64,000 bases of DNA, taken from assembly GCF_900604385.1 (NCBI RefSeq), contig NZ_LR027382.1, positions 1,302,001 to 1,366,000 of the forward strand, written 5' to 3'. Below are positions 24,573 to 33,584 of this stretch, piece by piece. Origin of the DNA: Alistipes megaguti (GTDB taxonomy: Bacteria; Bacteroidota; Bacteroidia; Bacteroidales; Rikenellaceae). The notes beneath the pieces were generated by a model. It was not told the DNA's origin. It was given only the letters and a program-made list of their open reading frames with translations, and did not search any database. Both the position numbers and the translations under genes were made by a program. How positions within the stretch are numbered: position 1 is the stretch's first letter; every line of letters begins with the position of its first letter.

Positions 24573-26834
24573 ATGCCGCAATATGCCGATATCATCCTGC
24601 CGCTGGCGCAACCGGCCTATACGTTTGCTGTGCCCGAGGGGCTGACGCTCCGCGAAGGGCAGGCCGTAGCGGTTCGGTTCGGCGCGCGCAACAAGTTCTG
24701 TACGGGGATCGTCTGGCGGCTGCATGAGCGGCGTCCCGATTTCCCGCGTATCAAATCCGTACAACGTATTCTCTACGACGAGCCGCTTCTTTCGGCCCCG
24801 CAACGGCGGCTGTGGGAGTGGATCGCCTCGTATTACATGTGCTCGGTGGGCGAGGTGATGCGCTGTGCGCTGCCGTCGCTGATGAAGCCCTCGGGCGATA
24901 CCGAGGAGGAGTTTTCGGAGGAGGAGTTCCGCCCCCGGATGGAGAGTTACGTCTCGCTGGCGCCGGAACTTGGCGGCGAGGAGGCCTTCCACGAGGTGTG
25001 CGAACGCCTCGAACGGCGGGCTCCGCGCCAGTACGAGGCGCTGCTGGAGATCGCCTCGGCGGGCGACGAGACGCGCATCTCGACGGGCGAGGTGGCACGG
25101 CGACTGCTGCAGGCCGATTCGACGGTGCTGCATACGCTCGAACGCAAGGGGCTGATCCGGCGCACGGAGCACGAACGTACCGTCGAACGGGGCGGCTCGA
25201 CCTTCCGCCTGCCGCAGCTGAGTCCCCACCAACAGCAGGCGCTCGATACGCTGCGCGCCCAGTTTGTCGCCGGGCGGAGCACGGCGCTGCTGCAGGGAAT
25301 CACGGGCTCGGGCAAGACCGAAATCTATATCCACCTGATCGCCGAAGTGCTGGCGCGGGGGGGCGACGTGCTGCTGCTCGTGCCGGAGATTGCGCTGACG
25401 GCCCAGCTGATCGAACGCATGGAGCGGATCTTCGGCAGTCGCGTGACGGCCTACCACTCGAAACTCACGAACCGCCGCCGTACGGAGACCTACCTGCGGC
25501 TGAGCCGGTCGCAGGGGGGCGAGTTTGTCGTCGGGGTACGGTCGTCGATCTTCCTGCCGCTGAAACACCTGCAACTGATCGTCGTCGACGAGGAGCACGA
25601 CGCCAGCTACAAGCAGGTGGATCCGGCGCCGCGCTACAACGCCCGGGACTGCGCCGTGGTGATGGCGCGGCTGACCGGGGGCCGCACGCTGCTCGGCAGC
25701 GCCACGCCGTCGTTGGAGTCGTGGTCGAATGCCGCTTCGGGCAAATACGGAAAGGCGGTGCTGAACGAACGCTACGGCGAGGCGCGGCTGCCGGTGGTCT
25801 ACATCTCGGACACGCTGCGTGCGGCCCGCCGGGGCGAGCGCCACGCCCACTTCAACAAGCTGCTGCTGGACAAGATCGGGGAGACGCTCCAGCGCGGCGA
25901 ACAGGTGATGCTGTTCCAGAACCGGCGGGGGTTCTCGCCCTATGTCGAGTGTACGGAGTGCGGGTGGACGGCGCGCTGCCCGAACTGCAACGTGACGCTG
26001 ACCTACCACAAGAGCGGCCGGAAGCTGGTCTGCCACTACTGCGGCCATACGGAGGAGGTGCCGGCGAAGTGCCCCTCGTGCCGTGTGACGGATGTGGTCC
26101 CGGTGGGCTTCGGAACCGAAAAGATCGAGGAGGAGATCGCGCGGATCTTCCCCGAGGCGCGTGTGGCGCGACTGGACCGCGACAGCGTCACCTCGGAGCG
26201 CGCCTTCAACGCCATTATCGACGATTTCGCGGCGCGGCGCACCGACATTCTGGTCGGTACGCAGATGATCACCAAGGGGTTTGACTTTGCGGGGGTCTCG
26301 CTTGTCGGAATCCTCAATGCGGACAACCTGCTGAACAACCCCGATTTCCGGGCCGCGGAGCGGGCCTTCCAGCTGATGATGCAGGTCTCGGGCCGGGCCG
26401 GGCGGCGCGGTGACGGGGGTGAGGTGGTGATCCAGACGGGTGACCCGACCAATCCGGTGATCCGCCAGGTGGCCACGGGCGACTACGAGGCGATGGTGCG
26501 CACGCAACTGGCCGAGCGGCAGCAGTTCTTCTACCCGCCCTACGCGCGGCTGACGTCGCTTACGCTGCGCCACCGCGATCCCGAGACGCTGCGCAGCGGC
26601 GTCATGGAGCTGGCGCAACGGCTGCGCGTGCGCTTCGGGCGGCGCGTGCTGGGGCCGATGACCCCGCCGGTCGACCGCATCCGGGGCGAATACCTCGTGG
26701 GGCTGTTGCTCAAGATCGAGAGCGGGGCCTCGTCGGCCCGGGCCCGCGAACTGCTGGGCACCGAGCTGAAATCTTTCTCTGAAAATCCGGCCTGCAGGGC
26801 CATAACCGTCGTGGTGGATGTCGATCCTCAGTGA
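24573..26834 (+). CDS. priA: Primosomal protein N' (replication restart helicase)
   Basis: A 753-residue PriA that recognises stalled forks and reloads DnaB. The N-terminal 3'-OH binding domain is about 1-100. Walker A GSGKT is at 245-249, the DEEH box in VVDEEHDASYKQ, then the zinc-binding cysteines CTECGWTARCPNCN and CHYCGHTEEVPAKCPSC, then a helicase C domain with QMITKGFDF and SGRAGRRG. All catalytic motifs are intact. It overlaps comF by 17 nt; dnaB, its downstream partner in restart, lies 0.8 kb on. Confidence 0.95.
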   Translation: MPQYADIILPLAQPAYTFAVPEGLTLREGQAVAVRFGARNKFCTGIVWRLHERRPDFPRIKSVQRILYDEPLLSAPQRRLWEWIASYYMCSVGEVMRCALPSLMKPSGDTEEEFSEEEFRPRMESYVSLAPELGGEEAFHEVCERLERRAPRQYEALLEIASAGDETRISTGEVARRLLQADSTVLHTLERKGLIRRTEHERTVERGGSTFRLPQLSPHQQQALDTLRAQFVAGRSTALLQGITGSGKTEIYIHLIAEVLARGGDVLLLVPEIALTAQLIERMERIFGSRVTAYHSKLTNRRRTETYLRLSRSQGGEFVVGVRSSIFLPLKHLQLIVVDEEHDASYKQVDPAPRYNARDCAVVMARLTGGRTLLGSATPSLESWSNAASGKYGKAVLNERYGEARLPVVYISDTLRAARRGERHAHFNKLLLDKIGETLQRGEQVMLFQNRRGFSPYVECTECGWTARCPNCNVTLTYHKSGRKLVCHYCGHTEEVPAKCPSCRVTDVVPVGFGTEKIEEEIARIFPEARVARLDRDSVTSERAFNAIIDDFAARRTDILVGTQMITKGFDFAGVSLVGILNADNLLNNPDFRAAERAFQLMMQVSGRAGRRGDGGEVVIQTGDPTNPVIRQVATGDYEAMVRTQLAERQQFFYPPYARLTSLTLRHRDPETLRSGVMELAQRLRVRFGRRVLGPMTPPVDRIRGEYLVGLLLKIESGASSARARELLGTELKSFSENPACRAITVVVDVDPQ

Positions 26835-27540
26835 GTTGCTGCACGATGTGGCGTCGTTGTTCTTCCCGGCGCGGTGTGCCGTCTGCGGCGAACCTCTCGC
26901 GCGGGGCGAGCGGACGGTCTGCACGCTCTGCCGTGCCACGGCCCCGCTGACGGGCTTCTGGCGCGAGGCGGACAACCCCGTCGTGCGCCGATGCTGGGGT
27001 CAGGTGCCCGTCGTGCAGGCCTCGGGATTCCTCTATTTCGTCCACCGGAGCGGCTGGCGGCAGCTGATCCACTCGTTCAAGTACCGCGGGGCGTGGCGTA
27101 CGGCGCGCGAGATGGGCGAGTGGTACGGGCGCTACCTGCGCGAGAGCGGGCTCTACGGCGATGTGGATTGTGTCGTTCCGCTGCCGCTGCACCCTTTCAA
27201 GCGGTGCCGGCGGGGCTACAACCAGTCGGAATACATTGCCGAGGGGATTGCCCGCCAGCTGGGCGTCGGGGTCGAGCGGCGGAGCGTCTACCGGCGGCGC
27301 AACACGCAGAGCCAGGCTCGCAAGTCGCGCCGCGAACGGGCCGGGAATGTCGAGGGGGCCTTTGCCGTGCGGCATGCGGAGCGATTGTCCGGTCGCCACG
27401 TGCTGCTGGTCGACGACGTGATGACGACGGGCTCGACCCTGTTGTCGTGTGCCGCGGAGATCCTGCGGGCGGTTCCCGACTGCCGGATCAGCCTGGCGGC
27501 GCTGGCCGTTTCGCAGCGTGAACTGGGTGTCGGGGAGTGA
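26818..27540 (+). CDS. comF: ComF family phosphoribosyltransferase-like protein
   Basis: A 240-residue ComF/GntX-type protein with an N-terminal double zinc finger (CAVCGEPL and CTLC), then a type I PRTase domain with PRPP loop VLLVDDVMTTGSTL and the conserved RGYNQSE. In naturally competent bacteria ComF helps import single-stranded DNA; elsewhere its role is unclear. Translation is coupled to priA by a 17-nt overlap, an arrangement that fits a shared DNA-processing role. Confidence 0.88.
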   Translation: MSILSELLHDVASLFFPARCAVCGEPLARGERTVCTLCRATAPLTGFWREADNPVVRRCWGQVPVVQASGFLYFVHRSGWRQLIHSFKYRGAWRTAREMGEWYGRYLRESGLYGDVDCVVPLPLHPFKRCRRGYNQSEYIAEGIARQLGVGVERRSVYRRRNTQSQARKSRRERAGNVEGAFAVRHAERLSGRHVLLVDDVMTTGSTLLSCAAEILRAVPDCRISLAALAVSQRELGVGE

Positions 27541-27609
27541 TCCGGCCGCGCCTCTCGCTGCGGTGGTGGCCGCGGCGGGGCGAATCTGAAAAAAGTATGC
27601 CCGGGAGGT

Positions 27610-27640
27610 TTTGATATGTCGGGCCGAATCCGTATTTTTG
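27610..27640 (+). promoter_or_regulatory. Promoter of dnaB
   Basis: TTTG (27610-27613), a 19-bp spacer and TATTTTTG (27633-27640), full consensus, 24 nt before the dnaB ATG. Confidence 0.8.
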
Positions 27641-27664
27641 AGGTCCGAACAGAGCGGAAAATTC

Positions 27665-29257
27665 ATGGCAAGAGACTACAACAATACAACCCAGCGCGGC
27701 AGCGCCTATTCGCGCAACCGCGAGGCCTACGAGGCCCTGACGGAGGGTGCGGGCAACGTGCCGCCCCAGGCTGTCGAGCTGGAGGAGGCGGTGCTCGGCG
27801 CGCTGATGCTCGAGAAGGACAGCATCATTGCCGTGCAGGAGTTCATCACCCCGGAGGCCTTCTACACCGAGGAGCACCGGTTGATCTACAAGGCCATCGA
27901 GGAGCTCTCGATGGAGCTCAAGCCCATCGACCTCTACACGGTGACCGAGCGGCTGAAGGCCAAGAAGGAGCTGAAGAAGGTGGGCGGCGCCGCCTATCTG
28001 GCTCAGCTGACCCAGAAGGTGGACTCGGCGGCCAACGTGGAGTTCCATGCCAAGATCATTGCCCAGAAGTATGTCCAGCGCGAGTTGATCCGCTCGGCCA
28101 CGGAGATCCAGAAGCGGTCGTACGACGAGTCGACCGACGTCACGGAGCTGATCGGTTTTGCCGAGGGCGAGATCTTCAAGGTGGCCGAGGGACACGTCAA
28201 GCGCTCCGTGCAGTCGTCGAAGGAGATCCTGGCCCGGGCGCTCGAGCAGATCGAGGAGGCCTCGAAGAATACCAGTTCGTACAGCGGCGTGCCGTCGGGC
28301 TTCGCGGCGCTGGACCGCGTGACGCTGGGCTGGCAGCTGTCGGACCTGATCATCGTGGCGGCGCGTCCTTCGATGGGTAAGACGGCCTTCGTGCTGTCGA
28401 TGGCGCGCAACATGGCCGTCGACCACGAACAGGGCGTGGCCTTCTTCTCGCTGGAGATGTCGGCCGTGCAGCTGATGATGCGTCTGATCATCGCCGAGAC
28501 GGGCCTCTCGGGCAACGACGTCAAGTCGGGTCGTCTGACCCCCGAGCAGTGGCGCCACCTCGAGTCGGCGACCAAACCGCTGGGTGCCGCTCCGCTCTAT
28601 ATCGATGATACGCCGGCCCTGTCGGTCTTCGAGTTCCGCTCGAAGGCGCGGCGTCTGAAGATCCACCACGACATCAAGATCATCATCATCGACTACCTGC
28701 AGCTGATGACCGGCAACCAGGATACGAAGGGCAACCGCGAACAGGAGGTGGCCTTCATCTCGCGCACGCTCAAGGCGATCGCCAAGGAGCTGAACGTGCC
28801 GGTGATCGCCCTTTCGCAGCTGAGCCGTGCGACGGAGATGCGCGGCGGTTCGAAACGCCCGCAGCTGTCGGACCTCCGCGAGTCGGGTGCCATCGAGCAG
28901 GATGCCGACATCGTGGCCTTCATCCACCGTCCGGAGTATTACGGCATCACGCAGGATGAGAACGGTATGCCCACGGCGGGTATGGCCGAGATTATCCTTG
29001 CGAAGCACCGTAACGGTGCGGTGTGCGACGTGCCGCTGCGCTTCCTCAAGGAGCAGGCGCGCTTTGCCGACCTGGACGATTCGATGCTGCCGCCGGCCGA
29101 TGCGACCGAGAGCCAGCAGGCCTACGACGATTATGCGAGCGGTTCGAACAACTTCTCCGCCGGGGCGGCTCCGGCAGGCGGTGCCCTGAGCGGTGCCATG
29201 GGGGGCGAGTTCGACGTCAACCGTTCGGCCAATCTGAACGACGAGGCGCCGTTCTGA
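27665..29257 (+). CDS. dnaB: Replicative DNA helicase
   Basis: A 530-residue DnaB, the hexameric fork helicase. The N-terminal domain (about 30-165) is PPQAVELEEAVLGALML onward. The RecA-type ATPase carries Walker A ARPSMGKT at 233-240, Walker B KIIIIDYLQLM, and RESGAIEQDADIV near the C-terminus. No intein. A Gly/Ala-rich tail (about 490-515) is expected for Bacteroidota. ATG 27665 follows a full promoter; an upstream in-frame start lies inside that promoter and is rejected. Confidence 0.96.
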   Translation: MARDYNNTTQRGSAYSRNREAYEALTEGAGNVPPQAVELEEAVLGALMLEKDSIIAVQEFITPEAFYTEEHRLIYKAIEELSMELKPIDLYTVTERLKAKKELKKVGGAAYLAQLTQKVDSAANVEFHAKIIAQKYVQRELIRSATEIQKRSYDESTDVTELIGFAEGEIFKVAEGHVKRSVQSSKEILARALEQIEEASKNTSSYSGVPSGFAALDRVTLGWQLSDLIIVAARPSMGKTAFVLSMARNMAVDHEQGVAFFSLEMSAVQLMMRLIIAETGLSGNDVKSGRLTPEQWRHLESATKPLGAAPLYIDDTPALSVFEFRSKARRLKIHHDIKIIIIDYLQLMTGNQDTKGNREQEVAFISRTLKAIAKELNVPVIALSQLSRATEMRGGSKRPQLSDLRESGAIEQDADIVAFIHRPEYYGITQDENGMPTAGMAEIILAKHRNGAVCDVPLRFLKEQARFADLDDSMLPPADATESQQAYDDYASGSNNFSAGAAPAGGALSGAMGGEFDVNRSANLNDEAPF

Positions 29258-29278
29258 TCCGAAAAAAACGCGTCCATC

Positions 29279-30820
29279 ATGTTTGTCCGTACATACGCCG
29301 GAGCCCTGTTGGGAATCGACGCCGTGAAGGTGACCGTCGAGGTCAACATCACGGGCGGCGGGCTGGGTCTGTATCTGGTGGGGCTTCCGGACAACGCCGT
29401 CAAGGAGAGCGAACAGCGCATCCGGGCGGCGTTCGAGAACTCGGGCGAACGGATGTCGGGCCGCAAGGTGGTTGTGAGCCTGGCTCCGGCCGACCTGCGC
29501 AAGGAGGGGTCGGGATTCGATCTGCCGATCGCCGTGGGAATCCTCGCGGCGATGGAGCGCATCGCGGCCGACGCGGTGGCCGATACGATGTTCGTCGGCG
29601 AGTTGTCGCTCGACGGCTCGCTGAGACCCGTGCGTGGGGTGCTTCCGCTGGCTGTTGCGGCGCGGCGCGAGGGGTTGCGGCGGTTGATCCTCCCGGCGGA
29701 GAATGCCGCCGAGGCGGCCGTGGTCGAGGGGATCGAGGTGGTGGGCGCCGCCACGCTCGGCGAGGTCATCGCCCACCTGAACGGCGAACGGACGATCGCG
29801 CCGACCCTTCCGTCCGCAGAGGATCCGTTCGACGCCTCGCGGATGCACTATGCCGAGGATTTCGCCGATGTCAAGGGGCAGACCCACGTCAAGCGGGCGT
29901 TGGAGATCGCTGCGGCCGGAGGCCACAACGTGCTGATGATCGGCGCCCCGGGTTCGGGCAAGACGATGCTGGCGCGGCGTCTGCCGACGATCCTCCCGCC
30001 GCTGACGCGCGAGGAGGCCCTCGAGACGACGAAGATCCATTCCGTAGCCGGGAAGAGCGGCTTTGCCGGCGGACTGATGACGCTGCGCCCCTTCCGGGCT
30101 CCGCACCACCTCACCTCGCAGGTGGCGCTGATCGGCGGCGGACAGTCGCCGCGTCCGGGCGAGGTGTCGCTGGCCCACAACGGCGTGCTGTTCCTCGACG
30201 AGCTGCCCGAATTCGGACGGAGTGTCCTCGAGGTGCTGCGCCAGCCGCTCGAGGAGAAGCGCATCGTGGTCTCGCGGGCGAAGTACAGCGTCGAGTATCC
30301 GGCCAACTTTACGCTCGTGGCGGCGATGAATCCCTGCCCGTGCGGCTACTACAACCATCCGACCAAACCCTGTACCTGTTCGCCGGGGGCCGTGCACCGC
30401 TACATGGGGCGCATCTCGGGTCCGCTGCTGGACCGCATCGACCTGCAGGTTGAGGTGACGCCCGTCACCCCCGCGGAACTGGCCTCGGCGGCCCCGGGCG
30501 AACCGAGTGCCGCGATTCGCGAGCGGGTGATCCGGGCCCGGGAGTTTCAGGCCGAACGCTTCCGCGACGTCGAGGGGGTGCATACCAACTCGATGATGAA
30601 TTCGCGTCTGCTACGCGAGTATTGCCGGTTGGACAGTGCTTCGGAGGCGTTGCTTCAGCGGGCCATGGAGCAGTTGTCGCTGTCGGCTCGGGCCTACGAC
30701 CGGATTCTGAAGGTGGCCCGCACGATTGCCGATCTGGCCGGTCGCCGGGAGATTGCCGCGGCGGACGTGGCCGAAGCGATCGGCTACCGCTCGCTGGACC
30801 GCGGGACCTGGGGCCGATAA
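29279..30820 (+). CDS. YifB family Mg-chelatase-like AAA ATPase
   Basis: A 513-residue YifB/ComM-type protein. N-terminal ChlI/Lon-protease-like fold (about 1-165, with VEVNITGGGLGLYLVGLPDNAV), AAA+ core with Walker A GAPGSGKTML near 222, Walker B VLFLDELPEF, cysteines in NPCPCGYY and PCTC, and a C-terminal helical domain. ComM homologues act as branch-migration helicases in transformation, so a role in recombination is plausible. It lies 21 nt after dnaB, probably the same operon. Confidence 0.92.
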   Translation: MFVRTYAGALLGIDAVKVTVEVNITGGGLGLYLVGLPDNAVKESEQRIRAAFENSGERMSGRKVVVSLAPADLRKEGSGFDLPIAVGILAAMERIAADAVADTMFVGELSLDGSLRPVRGVLPLAVAARREGLRRLILPAENAAEAAVVEGIEVVGAATLGEVIAHLNGERTIAPTLPSAEDPFDASRMHYAEDFADVKGQTHVKRALEIAAAGGHNVLMIGAPGSGKTMLARRLPTILPPLTREEALETTKIHSVAGKSGFAGGLMTLRPFRAPHHLTSQVALIGGGQSPRPGEVSLAHNGVLFLDELPEFGRSVLEVLRQPLEEKRIVVSRAKYSVEYPANFTLVAAMNPCPCGYYNHPTKPCTCSPGAVHRYMGRISGPLLDRIDLQVEVTPVTPAELASAAPGEPSAAIRERVIRAREFQAERFRDVEGVHTNSMMNSRLLREYCRLDSASEALLQRAMEQLSLSARAYDRILKVARTIADLAGRREIAAADVAEAIGYRSLDRGTWGR

Positions 30821-31089
30821 AGGACCGATGGAGAGACGGCGAAGGACGGCAAAGAGATGATGAAGAGGTGACGAACGGGAGAATAAAGAGGCGACGAACG
30901 GGCGATGACGATGAAAGGGAGGCGAGGCGGTGATGAAAGGAGGATGAGGGAGTTGGCTAAAGGGCGGGGCGGACAAATGGCCCGAACCCAAAAACCCGAG
31001 TAAAGAGTCGGATGTAGAAACCGAAGACGTGGGTTTTCCGGGTTCCGATTCGGCTGGAGAAAATGGAAAAGTTGAAACGGAAAAACGAT
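30821..31089. other. Purine-rich spacer between yifB and murG
   Basis: 269 bp with long runs of G and A on the plus strand and a repeated GACGAACGGG motif (about 30868-30878 and 30893-30903). No gene, no consensus promoter and no terminator stem was found. Confidence 0.6.
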
Positions 31090-32190
31090 ATGAAACGAAT
31101 TATTCTTTCGGGCGGCGGTACGGGCGGCCATATCTATCCGGCCGTGGCGGTTGCCGAGGCGTTGAAACGCCGTCTGGGCGACGAGGTCGAACTGCTGTTC
31201 GTCGGCGCCGAAGGGAAGATGGAGATGGAGAAGGTCCCGGCGCTGGGTTACCGGATCGTCGGTCTGCCGATCGCCGGTCTGCAGCGCCGTCTGGACTGGC
31301 ACAATCTGCTCGTGCCGCTGAAGATGCTGCGAAGCCTGCGGATGGCGCGGCGCGTGATCCGTGATTTCGGGGCCGATGCCGTGGTGGGCTTCGGCGGCTA
31401 TGCGAGTGCTCCGGTGCTGTGGGCGGCCCAGCACATGGGCGTCCCGACGGTGATCCAGGAGCAGAACTCCTACGCCGGGGTGACGAACAAGATCCTGGCC
31501 CGGCGGGCACGGCGCATCTGCACGGCCTACGAGGGGATGGAGCGCTTCTTCCCCTCCGACCGCATCACGCTGACGGGCAATCCGCTGCGGGGACGCTTCT
31601 CGAAGCAGGGGGCCGATCGCACCGAGGCGCTGAAATACTATGGACTGACGGCCGATCTGCCGACGATTCTGGTCGTAGGCGGATCGCTCGGGACGCGTTC
31701 GCTCAACGAGATGATGAAGCAATGGATCCTCGATACGGGGGGTAAGGCACCCGTGCAGGTGATCTGGCAGACGGGCAAGTATTACGAGCGGGAGATGCAG
31801 GCCTTTTTGGCGGCCCACCCCGCGGCGCATGTCTGGCAGGGAGCCTTCATCGAACGCATGGACTACGCCTATGCGGCGGCCGATCTGGTCGTCTCGCGCA
31901 GCGGTGCCGGCACGGTTTCGGAGCTGTGTCTGGTGGCTCGTCCGGTGCTCTTCGTGCCCTCGCCCAACGTGGCCGAAGACCACCAGACGAAGAATGCCCG
32001 GGCCCTTGAAGCGAAGGGGGCGGCCGTGGTGGTTCCCGACGCGGAGTGCCGCACGCGGGCCATGCCGCTGGCCCTGGAGCTGTTGGGCGACCGTGAGCGG
32101 CTGGCGGCGATGAGCCGCAATCTGGAGCTGCTGGCCAAACCCCACGCAGCGGACGATATTGTCGATGAGATCCTCAAAGTGATAAAATGA
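31090..32190 (+). CDS. murG: UDP-GlcNAc:lipid I N-acetylglucosaminyltransferase
   Basis: A 366-residue GT28 enzyme that adds GlcNAc to lipid I on the cytoplasmic membrane face, making lipid II. N-terminal GGGTGGHIYPAVAVAE is the acceptor-site glycine loop; GFGGYASAP, VIQEQNSYAG and SRSGAGTVSEL complete the family set. ATG 31090 sits directly before the fold; an earlier ATG adds nine polar residues. The stop overlaps murC as ATGA. Confidence 0.96.
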   Translation: MKRIILSGGGTGGHIYPAVAVAEALKRRLGDEVELLFVGAEGKMEMEKVPALGYRIVGLPIAGLQRRLDWHNLLVPLKMLRSLRMARRVIRDFGADAVVGFGGYASAPVLWAAQHMGVPTVIQEQNSYAGVTNKILARRARRICTAYEGMERFFPSDRITLTGNPLRGRFSKQGADRTEALKYYGLTADLPTILVVGGSLGTRSLNEMMKQWILDTGGKAPVQVIWQTGKYYEREMQAFLAAHPAAHVWQGAFIERMDYAYAAADLVVSRSGAGTVSELCLVARPVLFVPSPNVAEDHQTKNARALEAKGAAVVVPDAECRTRAMPLALELLGDRERLAAMSRNLELLAKPHAADDIVDEILKVIK

Positions 32191-33572
32191 TGGAACGCAA
32201 GAGTGTCTATTTTCTCGGAATCGGGGGCATCGGAATGAGTGCCCTGGCGCGTTATTTTCTGCACGAAGGGTGCCGGGTGGGCGGTTACGACCGCACGCGG
32301 ACCCGTCTGACCGATCAGCTGGAGGCCGAAGGGGCCGCCGTCCACTACGAGGATGACGTGCGGCTGATCCCGGCGGAGTTCCTCGACCCGGCCCGCACGA
32401 TTGTGGTCTACACGCCGGCCGTGCCGCACGACCACAGCGAATACACCTACTTCCGCGAACACGGCTTCCGTATCGAGAAGCGTTCGCAGATGCTGGGACA
32501 TCTCTCCGAGGGGAAATACGTGATGGCGGTGGCCGGCACGCACGGCAAAACGACCACCTCGACCCTCATCGCATGGTTGAACCGTGCGCTGACGGGCGGC
32601 GGCTCGGCCTTTCTGGGCGGCGTCTCGAAGAATTTCGACGGCAATCTGGTGCTGGGCGACGGCAAACGGCTGGCCGTCGAGGCCGATGAATTCGACCGTT
32701 CGTTCCTGCACCTGTACCCCGACGTGGCGGTGGTCACCTCGGCCGACCCGGACCACCTGGACATCTACGGCACGCACGAGGCTCTGAAGGTGGCCTTCGT
32801 GCAGTTCATCCGCCAGATCCGCCCCGACGGCTACCTCATCATCAAGCAGGGGCTTGATCTGACGATCGACAATTCGGAGATCACCGTCTATCGCTACGCC
32901 TATGATACGCCGTGCGACTTCTACGCCCGCAACGTCGAGCTGATCGGCGGCGGACACTATCGCTACGACATCGTCACGCCGTCGGGGGCGATCGAGGGGT
33001 GTACGCTCGGCGTCCCGGGGTGGGTCAACATCGAAAACTCGGTGGGTGCCGTGGCGGCCGTCTGGTGTGCGGCCCATTTCGTGGGTCAGGAGCTGGACGC
33101 CGATCGGATTCGTGAGGCGCTGGCCACCTTCTCGGGGGTGAAGCGCCGCTTCGAGTTCTATGTCAATACGCCGAAGCAGGTCTACATGGACGACTATGCG
33201 CACCATCCGCGCGAACTGGCCGCCACGCTGACGTCGGTGCGGAAGATGTTCCCCGGACGGCGCATCACGGCACTGTTCCAGCCTCACCTCTATACCCGCA
33301 CGCGGGACCTCTACGTGGAGTTTGCCGAGGCGCTGTCGCATGCCGACGAGGTGGTGCTGCTGCCGATCTACCCGGCCCGCGAGGAGCCCATCGAGGGGAT
33401 CACGTCGGAGATCATCGCCCAACGGGTGACGGTCCCGTGCCGCATCGTCGACCGCGAACATCTGGCCGAGACGGTCGCCGCGATGGATACCGACGTGGTG
33501 ATCAGCTTCGGAGCCGGGAATATCGACACCTGCTGCGAGGCGCTGGCCGAGGTGCTCAAACGGAAATCCTGA
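32187..33572 (+). CDS. murC: UDP-N-acetylmuramate--L-alanine ligase
   Basis: A 461-residue Mur ligase that adds L-Ala to UDP-MurNAc. N-terminal Rossmann loop GIGGIGMSALA, ATP loop AGTHGKTTTSTLIA near residue 112, central VEADEFDRSF, and C-terminal YMDDYAHHPREL with FQPHLYTRT. Normal length. Translationally coupled to murG by the 4-nt overlap, with ftsQ 12 nt downstream. Confidence 0.97.
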   Translation: MMERKSVYFLGIGGIGMSALARYFLHEGCRVGGYDRTRTRLTDQLEAEGAAVHYEDDVRLIPAEFLDPARTIVVYTPAVPHDHSEYTYFREHGFRIEKRSQMLGHLSEGKYVMAVAGTHGKTTTSTLIAWLNRALTGGGSAFLGGVSKNFDGNLVLGDGKRLAVEADEFDRSFLHLYPDVAVVTSADPDHLDIYGTHEALKVAFVQFIRQIRPDGYLIIKQGLDLTIDNSEITVYRYAYDTPCDFYARNVELIGGGHYRYDIVTPSGAIEGCTLGVPGWVNIENSVGAVAAVWCAAHFVGQELDADRIREALATFSGVKRRFEFYVNTPKQVYMDDYAHHPRELAATLTSVRKMFPGRRITALFQPHLYTRTRDLYVEFAEALSHADEVVLLPIYPAREEPIEGITSEIIAQRVTVPCRIVDREHLAETVAAMDTDVVISFGAGNIDTCCEALAEVLKRKS

Positions 33573-33584
33573 TCCCGAAGCCCG

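Noticed and set aside
20694..26975. A 2,093-codon open frame on the minus strand opposite nuclease, yhcC, yitT and priA genes
   Set aside because: It lies wholly antisense to well-supported genes, is full of Arg, His and Pro, and matches no family. Long antisense frames arise from G/C-rich third positions.
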